Source of the DNA: G963720475 sp963720475
Lineage (GTDB): Bacteria; Actinomycetota; Thermoleophilia; Solirubrobacterales; Thermoleophilaceae
DNA length: 64,000 nucleotides
Assembly (NCBI GenBank): GCA_963720475.1
Contig: OY970394.1
Span: 1,302,001 to 1,366,000, forward strand
Direction of reading: 5' to 3'
Made by a program: the position numbers and the translations under genes. Numbering within the stretch: the stretch's first letter is position 1; every line of letters starts with the position of its first letter. The notes under the pieces are model-generated. The model was not told where the DNA came from and searched no databases. It saw only the letters and a program-made list of their open reading frames with translations. Below, piece by piece: positions 8,236 through 15,290 of this stretch.

Positions 8236-8709
8236 CTAGGAGAGCTCGCGCAGCTGGCGCTCGACCTCGGCTTCGACGTCGAGCGGGGCCTGGCCCTTGC
8301 GTGCGCGACGCTCGTTGCGCGCGACGACGAGTTGGCGGACCTCCTCGCGGAGGGCGGGATCGTCCGCCACGGGCGGCGGCGCGGTGAGCGCGCTGACCTC
8401 CGCGTCGATGTCGAGCGGCGCCTCCCCGCGCGCGACGCGGCGCGCCGACTTCGCCTCGAGTAGCTGCCGCAACTCCTCCATCGCCTCGGGGTCGTCGGCC
8501 GGGTTCGGGGGCGGCGCGCCGCCCGCCGAGGCCTGGTCGTCGGACTCGAGCAGCAGGTCGCTCTTGCCGATCCCGCTGTAGAGCTTGCCGGCCCCGATGT
8601 AGCTCGCGATCGCGACGACGCCCGCCACGATTGCGACGACGACCACCACCAGCCCGAAGGTCGGCTCGACCGCGGCGCCGAGCGTGTCGATTAGGCGCAC
8701 CGTCCTCAC
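8236..8709 (-). CDS. Membrane-anchored protein with a tandem 37-residue repeat
   Basis: 157 residues from GTG 8709 (TTG 8715 and GTG 8700 are alternatives; GACACT lies 6 bases before 8709). One transmembrane helix (FGLVVVVVAIVAGVVAIASY, about residues 18-40) is followed by a Pro-rich linker and two copies of a helical motif at about 72-108 and 116-153. Each copy starts DDP, then a (M/R)EE(L/V)RQL helix, then an RR-rich stretch, then G-x-APLD and an acidic AEV end. I do not know the family. The duplicated, positively charged helices facing the cytosol suggest binding to a partner or nucleic acid. Confidence 0.75.
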   Translation of the reverse strand: MRTVRLIDTLGAAVEPTFGLVVVVVAIVAGVVAIASYIGAGKLYSGIGKSDLLLESDDQASAGGAPPPNPADDPEAMEELRQLLEAKSARRVARGEAPLDIDAEVSALTAPPPVADDPALREEVRQLVVARNERRARKGQAPLDVEAEVERQLRELS

Positions 8710-8739
8710 CCTCAAAGTGTCCCACCCCGCGCGTGGTTC

Positions 8740-8745
8740 TACAGT
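8740..8745 (+). promoter_or_regulatory. Candidate -10, leaderless layout, small membrane protein gene
   Basis: TACAGT followed by 6 bases and the ATG at 8752. No Shine-Dalgarno is present. The spacing places the expected transcription start at the initiation codon. No clear -35. Confidence 0.45.
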
Positions 8746-8751
8746 TGAGCC

Positions 8752-8889
8752 ATGTGGCGACGCCTTCGCAGGCGGACGATGACCCCCTCGCGGCCCGCGC
8801 TCTACCCGGAGCAGCTCGGCCTACTGCTGCTGACGATCGCCGCGCTCGCCGCAGGCGGCTACGTGGCCTACCGGATAATCGGCGGTTAG
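8752..8889 (+). CDS. Small single-pass membrane protein, 45 residues
   Basis: ATG at 8752 to TAG at 8889 encodes 45 residues: a basic N-terminus (WRRLRRRTMTPSRPALYPEQ) and one hydrophobic helix (LGLLLLTIAALAAGGYVAYR) ending IIGG. The arginine cluster predicts an N-in orientation. It is divergent from the repeat-motif membrane protein, with 42 bases between starts and a TACAGT hexamer placed as for a leaderless mRNA. The gene is too short for family assignment; coding is supported by start context, the membrane helix and a clean stop. Confidence 0.5.
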   Translation: MWRRLRRRTMTPSRPALYPEQLGLLLLTIAALAAGGYVAYRIIGG

Positions 8890-8941
8890 CAGGGATTTTC
8901 AGGCCTGCGCGAAGCTGCCCGCAGGGTGCGGTATCCTGCCG

Positions 8942-8961
8942 TTGACTGACGAATCAATCGG
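8942..8961. promoter_or_regulatory. Imperfect palindrome upstream of acyl-CoA dehydrogenase
   Basis: TTGACTGA-CGAA-TCAATCGG is an imperfect inverted repeat (5 of 8 arm positions match) about 85 bases before the dehydrogenase start. Its TGACTGA/TCANTC shape resembles operators of TetR-type fatty-acid-degradation repressors in Actinobacteria. No TetR gene is in the window; the only nearby regulator is PadR-type. Confidence 0.25.
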
Positions 8962-9042
8962 CATCGCCCGAGGACCCTCAAACAGCCTCGAGGCCTCAGT
9001 CTCAACGCCGCCGAGACCTACTTCACAAGGAGCCAATCCAGA

Positions 9043-10251
<1,209 letters not shown>

Positions 10252-10299
10252 CGAGCTGAATGGCGCGACGCGGCCGCGCGCCCTGTCAGGATTCGGGGA

Positions 10300-10776
10300 G
10301 TGGCCGCCAAGAGTCGGACAGCCCGCCGCCGTGCGACGCGCGAGGCCGTCGAGCAGGCGACGCGCGTCGGGGGCGGCGCGGAGGCGGTCCGCGCGGCGGG
10401 CCGCCCGAAGCGCGCCGAGCGCACCGGCGCCGAGCCGTTCACCGGCGAGCTGCGCAAGCGGGGCGTCCTGCCGCTGCTCGTTCTCCACTACATCGCGGAC
10501 GGCCCCTCCTATGGCAACCAGCTGATGGAGCGGATCGCCTCAGTCACCGAGGGCGTCCTGCAGGTCAACCCGAACACGATGTACCCGCTGCTGCGCCAGC
10601 TCGAGGCGAACGGCCTCATCGAGGGGCGCTGGGAGCACCCGGAGCGGCGCAGCCGCCGCTACTACTCGCTCACGCCGGCGGGCCGTAAGGAGTACAAGAA
10701 GCTGCTCGGCGAGGCTCGCCCTGCGCTCGAGTCGGTCGCGGCGAGCGTCTCGAAGATCGTCGGCGAGCTGTACTAG
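10300..10776 (+). CDS. PadR family transcriptional regulator
   Basis: 158 residues from GTG 10300. Residues 1-50 are a basic, probably disordered extension (SRTARRRATREAVEQATRVG). From about 55 the PadR winged helix is clear: LLVLHYIADGPSYGNQLMER, NPNTMYPLLRQLEANGLIEG and RRYYSLTPAGRKEYKKLL, with a short C-terminal dimer helix. PadR proteins are ligand-sensing repressors, often of efflux or catabolic genes. It lies between the dehydrogenase and the rest of the beta-oxidation genes and ends 4 bases before the next gene, so local control of this block is plausible. Confidence 0.88.
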   Translation: MAAKSRTARRRATREAVEQATRVGGGAEAVRAAGRPKRAERTGAEPFTGELRKRGVLPLLVLHYIADGPSYGNQLMERIASVTEGVLQVNPNTMYPLLRQLEANGLIEGRWEHPERRSRRYYSLTPAGRKEYKKLLGEARPALESVAASVSKIVGELY

Positions 10777-10780
10777 TCCG

Positions 10781-11236
10781 ATGGGTGTCGCGCGCAACAC
10801 CGCGAAGTGCAAGGCACCCCCGGAGCGGGTGCTCGCGATCTGGTCCGATCCCAAGCGCTGGTCCGCCTTCGTCGAGGGCTTCTCGGCGATCGAGTCGCTC
10901 GATGATTCCTGGCCCGCAGCGGGAGCCACGGCGGTGTGGCGCTCGATCCCGAATGGCCGCGGGCGGGTCGCCGAGCGTGTCGTCGCGTCCGAGCCTGGCA
11001 GCTTCGCCACCGAGGTGTCCGAGGACGATCTCGAGGGCGTCCAGACGCTGTCCGCGCAGGAGGGCAAGGACGGCGGCTCGGAGCTCTTCCTCGAGCTCGA
11101 CTACGAGCTGCTGAAGCCCGGAGTCCTGTCCGGCCTGACCGACGTCCTCTTCATCCGCCGCGCGCTCGCTGCGGCGCTCGGGCGGACGCTCGCCCACCTC
11201 GTGGCCGAGGCCGCGCAGCAGCGCAACGACGTATAG
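10781..11236 (+). CDS. SRPBCC (START-like) family protein
   Basis: 151 residues from ATG 10781. The pattern CKAPPERVLAIWSDPKRWSA, ESLDDSWPAAGATAVWRSIP and a long C-terminal helix (ALAAALGRTLAHLVAEAAQQ) is that of the polyketide-cyclase/START hydrophobic-pocket fold. Such proteins bind lipids or aromatic ligands; catalysis cannot be claimed. It starts 4 bases after the padR stop and precedes the hydroxyacyl-CoA dehydrogenase by 51 bases, so it is probably co-transcribed with both. Confidence 0.75.
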   Translation: MGVARNTAKCKAPPERVLAIWSDPKRWSAFVEGFSAIESLDDSWPAAGATAVWRSIPNGRGRVAERVVASEPGSFATEVSEDDLEGVQTLSAQEGKDGGSELFLELDYELLKPGVLSGLTDVLFIRRALAAALGRTLAHLVAEAAQQRNDV

Positions 11237-11287
11237 CCTTCCGCGCTCGCAGCCACGCCGCGCTGCGCGCACCCGACCGGAGGACGC

Positions 11288-12160
11288 ATGTACGTATTCA
11301 AGGCCGCCGTCGTCGGCGCCGGCACGATGGGAGGGGAGATCGCCCAGGTGATCGCCTCCGCAGGCGTGCCCGTCGTGCTCAAGGACATCGAGCAGAAGTT
11401 CGTCGACCAGGGTCTCGAGAAGGCCCGCGAGGTAACACAGGGCCAGCTCGGTGGACTGGTGAAGAAGGAAAAGATCACCCAGGAGCAGGCCGACGCGCAG
11501 CTCGAGGAGATCGTCGGCCGGATCGAGGGCGCGACCGACTACGACGGCTTCGGCGACGTGGACTTCGTCGTCGAGGCCGTGCCCGAGCGGATGGAGATCA
11601 AGCAGGCCGTCTTCGCCGAGCTCGACGCCGCCACTCCCGGTCACGCGATTCTGTCGTCGAACACCTCGTCGCTTTCGATCTCCGAGATGGGCGACGCGAC
11701 CACGCGGCCCGACAAGGTCGTCGGCTTCCACTTCTTCTACCCGGCCTCGGTGATGCGCCTGATCGAGGTGATCGAGGGCGAGGACACCTCCGAGGAGACT
11801 CTCCAGGCGGCCGCCAACTTCGTCCAGCAGATCCGCAAGCAGGCGATCCGCTGCGGTGAGGAGCCGGGCTTCGTCGTGAACCGGGTGCTCAACTCGGCCG
11901 TCTCCGAGATCTGGCGCGTACGCGACGAGGAGGACCTCTCCTACGAGGAGATCGACAAGGTCGTGCAGGAATCGAAGGCGGCTCCGATGGGTCCGTTCTT
12001 CCTCGCCGACCTGCTCGGGCTCGACACGGTCCTCCACGTCGCCGAGCACCTCAAGGACAGCTACGGCGAGCGCTTCTACGTCTCACCGGCGATGAAGGAG
12101 CTCGTCGATGCAGGCAACCTCGGCCAGAAGAGCGGAAAGGGTTTCTATGAGCACGGCTAG
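11288..12160 (+). CDS. 3-hydroxyacyl-CoA (3-hydroxybutyryl-CoA) dehydrogenase
   Basis: 290 residues, ATG at 11288 with GGAGG 5 bases upstream. The N-terminal Rossmann domain has GAGTMGGEIA (residues 9-18); the catalytic His lies in VVGFHFFYPASVMRLIEVI near 147; SSNTSSL and EPGFVVNRVLN follow. The C-terminal helical domain ends KSGKGFYEHG, as in complete stand-alone enzymes of about 285 residues. It oxidises L-3-hydroxyacyl-CoA with NAD+. Its 3' end overlaps the start of the next gene by 14 bases, and the two together hold all domains of a FadN-type fusion enzyme. Confidence 0.92.
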   Translation: MYVFKAAVVGAGTMGGEIAQVIASAGVPVVLKDIEQKFVDQGLEKAREVTQGQLGGLVKKEKITQEQADAQLEEIVGRIEGATDYDGFGDVDFVVEAVPERMEIKQAVFAELDAATPGHAILSSNTSSLSISEMGDATTRPDKVVGFHFFYPASVMRLIEVIEGEDTSEETLQAAANFVQQIRKQAIRCGEEPGFVVNRVLNSAVSEIWRVRDEEDLSYEEIDKVVQESKAAPMGPFFLADLLGLDTVLHVAEHLKDSYGERFYVSPAMKELVDAGNLGQKSGKGFYEHG

Positions 12161-13250
12161 CACCGTTGACGCGACCGGGACGATCGTCGAGCGCTTCAGC
12201 CTGAAGGCGCTCGTCGAGGCGTGCCTGATCGTCGAGGAGGGCGTCGCGACGACGAAGGACACCGAGCTCGGCATGATGGCTGGGGCGGGCATCCTGCCCG
12301 GACCGTTCGCGCGTGCCGACGAGCAGGGCCTCGACGACGTCCTCCAGGCGCTCGAGCGCGCCGAGGCGGACTGGGGTGAGCGCTTCGCGGCCCCGCTGCT
12401 GCTCAAGCGCCTCGTCGCCCAGGGCCGGCTCGGCAAGAAGTCCGGCCAGGGGTTCTTCCCCTACCCGAACCCCGACGACGGCCAAGACCGCGAGCACGTA
12501 CTGCTCGAGACGCGCGGCGAAGTCGGCATCGTCTGGCTCAACCGCCCCCCCGCCAACCCGCTCTCGCCGGACGTCATCCGCGAGCTCACCGGCCTGTGGC
12601 AGGAGGTCGAGGGCAAGCTGCGCGCGCTCGTGTTCGCCTCGTCGAACATCTTCACCTTCTCCGCGGGCGCCGACATCAAGGAGTTCACCAAGATGGACCC
12701 GGAGAAGGAGGGCCGTGAGCTTGTCGAGTCCGCACACGCGTTCATGCGCGGGATGGAGACGTCGCGAACGGCGACGGTCGCCGCGGTCAACTCGCTCGCC
12801 TTCGGCGGCGGCTGCGAGCTGGCGATGGCGTGCGACTTCCGCATCGCCGCCGAGTCGGCCACCTTCGGCCAGCCGGAGATCAACCTCGGGATCATCCCCG
12901 GCTTCGGCGGCACCCAACGCCTGCCGCGGCTGGTGGGTGAGGCGAAGGCGCTCGAGATGAACCTCGTCGGCGACCCGATCAGCGCATACGAGGCGGAGCG
13001 CCTCGGCCTCGCGAACACGGTCGTGCCCGACCATGAGCTGTTCGACACGGCGCTCGGGTGGGCGAAGAAGCTCGCCGGCCAGGCACCGATCGCGATCGAG
13101 CAGATCAAGGCGGTGGCGGCGAACGGCGACCTCGACGCCGGCCTCGAGGCCGAGAAGCAGGGTTTCGCAACGGCGTTCGGCAGCGCCGACGCGAAGGAGG
13201 GCATCTCGGCCTTCCTGCAGAAGCGCAACCCAGAGTTCAAGGGCGAATAG
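12147..13250 (+). CDS. 3HCDH C-terminal domain fused to enoyl-CoA hydratase
   Basis: 367 residues from ATG 12147, which has a purine-rich GGAAAGGG upstream. Residues 1-105 form a second 3-hydroxyacyl-CoA dehydrogenase C-terminal domain (LKALVEACLIVEEGVATTKD, GRLGKKSGQGFFPY) without a Rossmann domain. Residues 115-367 are a crotonase: FSAGADIKEF makes the oxyanion hole, and the hydratase glutamates are in FGGGCE and GQPEINLG, both present, followed by IIPGFGGTQRLPRL. It should hydrate trans-2-enoyl-CoA. With the upstream dehydrogenase it reproduces the domain order of FadN-type beta-oxidation enzymes, split over two overlapping genes. Confidence 0.9.
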   Translation: MSTASTVDATGTIVERFSLKALVEACLIVEEGVATTKDTELGMMAGAGILPGPFARADEQGLDDVLQALERAEADWGERFAAPLLLKRLVAQGRLGKKSGQGFFPYPNPDDGQDREHVLLETRGEVGIVWLNRPPANPLSPDVIRELTGLWQEVEGKLRALVFASSNIFTFSAGADIKEFTKMDPEKEGRELVESAHAFMRGMETSRTATVAAVNSLAFGGGCELAMACDFRIAAESATFGQPEINLGIIPGFGGTQRLPRLVGEAKALEMNLVGDPISAYEAERLGLANTVVPDHELFDTALGWAKKLAGQAPIAIEQIKAVAANGDLDAGLEAEKQGFATAFGSADAKEGISAFLQKRNPEFKGE

Positions 13251-13257
13251 CGGCGGG

Positions 13258-14040
13258 ATGGAGCCGGTGACGGCCCGCTCGCGCGCCGAGCTGCTCGCGA
13301 ACCTGCTGCGCGACTCCGAGCGAGCGGTCGTGCTCACCGGTGCCGGCGTGTCGGTGCCGTCGGGGATCCCCGACTTCCGCTCACCGGGCACGGGCCTGTG
13401 GGAGAAGGTCAACCCGATGGAAGTCGCCCACATCGACAACTTTCGCACCGACCCCGACAAGTTCTGGGCGTTTTACTCGGAGCGGTTCACCTCGCTGCGC
13501 GAGAAGCGGCCGAACCCGGCGCACGACGCGATCGCCGAGCTCGAGCGCCGCGCGCTGATTCGAGGGGTGATCACACAGAACGTCGACCGGCTGCACCGCG
13601 TCGCCGGATCGCAGCGGATCGTCGAGGTGCACGGCTCGATCCAGTGGAGCGTGTGCCTCGAGTGCGGCGGCAAGGTCGAGCTGGAACGGGTGATCGAGCT
13701 GGTCGAGTCCGCCCGGGAGTCCGGCCTGGGCGCGGCGCCGGAGTGCGAGGCCTGCGTCACGCCGCTGAAGCCCGACGTCGTCCTTTTCGGGGAGATGCTG
13801 CCCGACGCAGCGATCGCCGAGGCCTACTCGCTCGCCGAGGAGGCCGACCTGATGATCTGCGTCGGCTCTTCGCTCGAAGTCTTCCCGGTCGCGTCGCTCC
13901 CGGGGGTCTGCCGCGAGGCGGGCGGCCGCCTGGCGCTCGTAACGCAGGGGCCGACTCCATATGACCGCGACGCCGAGATAAAGCTCGACGGCGACGTAGT
14001 CACCGAGCTCGAGGCCGTGATGGCGGCGCTCGACGGCTAG
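13258..14040 (+). CDS. cobB: NAD-dependent protein deacylase, SIR2 family
   Basis: 260 residues from ATG 13258. The sirtuin core is complete: GAGVSVPSGIPDFRSP (NAD binding, near residue 26), TQNVDRLH near 105, catalytic His in VEVHGSIQWS near 124, four zinc cysteines (CLEC and CEAC), and VGSSLEVFPVA near 205. It removes acyl groups from lysines using NAD+. It begins 7 bases after the enoyl-CoA hydratase stop, so it is likely in the beta-oxidation operon, where it could reverse acylation caused by acyl-CoA or control acyl-CoA enzymes. Confidence 0.9.
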   Translation: MEPVTARSRAELLANLLRDSERAVVLTGAGVSVPSGIPDFRSPGTGLWEKVNPMEVAHIDNFRTDPDKFWAFYSERFTSLREKRPNPAHDAIAELERRALIRGVITQNVDRLHRVAGSQRIVEVHGSIQWSVCLECGGKVELERVIELVESARESGLGAAPECEACVTPLKPDVVLFGEMLPDAAIAEAYSLAEEADLMICVGSSLEVFPVASLPGVCREAGGRLALVTQGPTPYDRDAEIKLDGDVVTELEAVMAALDG

Positions 14041-14049
14041 TAGCCCGGA

Positions 14050-14235
14050 CTAGTCGTAGCCCTCCTCGAGGTGCGCGTAGCGGCGGTCCGTGCCGCCGAC
14101 CTCGCGGCCGTTGATCCACGCTCGTCCCACGGGCGCGGCGGGTGGCCGCCTCCCGCCCCCGCGTGCGCGGTCAGCGCTTCGGCGCTCGCGCTCGCGGGGG
14201 CCGGGCAGCCGGATGAGCGGAGAGGTGGTGCTCAT
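14050..14235 (-). CDS. Small arginine-rich hypothetical protein
   Basis: 61 residues from ATG 14235, with GGGAGGAAG about 10 bases upstream on the minus strand. The middle is Arg/Gly/Pro-rich; the end AWINGREVGGTDRRYAHLEE reads like a short folded module. Convergent with the sirtuin gene (9 bases apart). Support is modest: in such GC-rich DNA a spurious frame of this length is possible. The 99 bases upstream to 14334 show nothing I can name. Confidence 0.4.
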   Translation of the reverse strand: MSTTSPLIRLPGPRERERRSADRARGGGRRPPAAPVGRAWINGREVGGTDRRYAHLEEGYD

Positions 14236-14334
14236 GGCGGGGATCTTCCTCCCGCCCCATGGGGATGCCTATGTACCGCGGGCCAAGATCAGGGCGTTCA
14301 GTTTGGCCAGGATGTCCAACCCGGCCGCTACCGC

Positions 14335-15213
14335 TCAGGCAGACGGCGAGGTGGCGCGGTGGCGGCGCAGGGCGCGCTCCATCCGCTCGACAGCGTCCGC
14401 AACGGCCGTGGTCATCTCGGCTGCCGGCTCCCCATCGAGCGCCGCGTTGGCGGCCTCGCCAACGGCCTTGCGGTCGGCTTCGAGCTCCCCGAGCACCTCG
14501 GCGCCGGCGCGAGCGGGCGCGAGCTCCGCGAGCACGGCCTCGAGCGCGACCCGCGCCTGGAGCGCAGCCTCACGGGGATGGCCGCCATCCAAATCTGCGC
14601 GCGCCCTGAGCACGAGCTCGTCGCTCGCGAGTGTCCCCGCGCGGGCGCCGAGGAGAGCGGCGAAGTTCTCCTGCGGCTGGAGGCGCTCGACGCGCCGCCT
14701 TCGCGCCTTCTCGCCGGGCGGCAGCGAATACGCGGCGCTGAAGCGGCCGTTGGCGACCTCGTCGCCGGAGCCGTAGCCGGCGCGCACGGCGAGCGCTCGC
14801 TCCGGGGTCACGTCGCCAACGTAGGGGTCCCACGCGGCCGCGCGCCACGCCCGCAGGACGCCGTTTAGCTGGGCAGTCGCCTTGGCGAGGGTCTCGGCGC
14901 GGACCTCCTTGTCGCGGCGGACGCGGGCGAGCCAGCCTTCGGCCTCGTCCTCGGTCGCGAACGGGTCGGCCGCGATAAGGGTCGCGCGCTGGGTGGGCAC
15001 GGGCTCCGCCTCGGCGGCCTCGATCGAGCGCGGGCGGTCGCGGCCGATCAGCCGCCGCTGCTTCGCGCCGAGGGTGCCGAGCACGACGACGCGCTCGGGA
15101 TCGGAACCCTCCTCACGGCGGTGCAGGTAGCGCCCGTCCGGCGGCCCCAACAGCCAACCGAACTCGAACTGGACGAACTCGAACCGCGGGCTGCCGTCGC
15201 CTGGCGGCGTCAT
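14335..15213 (-). CDS. Conserved-looking hypothetical protein, 292 residues
   Basis: From ATG 15213. The N-terminal 110 residues (RFEFVQFEFGWLLGPPDGRY, VVVLGTLGAKQRRLIGR) look like a small beta domain with an RR-rich turn. From about 115 the protein is helical and Ala/Glu/Arg-rich, containing LQPQENFAALLGAR and a 130-residue helical C-terminus. No signal peptide or membrane segment. I do not recognise a family. It follows the cell-wall hydrolase gene on the same strand with a 77-base gap, which may mean co-transcription but says little about function. Confidence 0.75.
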   Translation of the reverse strand: MTPPGDGSPRFEFVQFEFGWLLGPPDGRYLHRREEGSDPERVVVLGTLGAKQRRLIGRDRPRSIEAAEAEPVPTQRATLIAADPFATEDEAEGWLARVRRDKEVRAETLAKATAQLNGVLRAWRAAAWDPYVGDVTPERALAVRAGYGSGDEVANGRFSAAYSLPPGEKARRRRVERLQPQENFAALLGARAGTLASDELVLRARADLDGGHPREAALQARVALEAVLAELAPARAGAEVLGELEADRKAVGEAANAALDGEPAAEMTTAVADAVERMERALRRHRATSPSA

Positions 15214-15290
15214 CGGTCGCTCACGTGCCTGGCACGCATCGCTCCCTGCTTCCTTGCCATGCTCGGCCCCCGCGGCTCGAGGGGCGGGAG

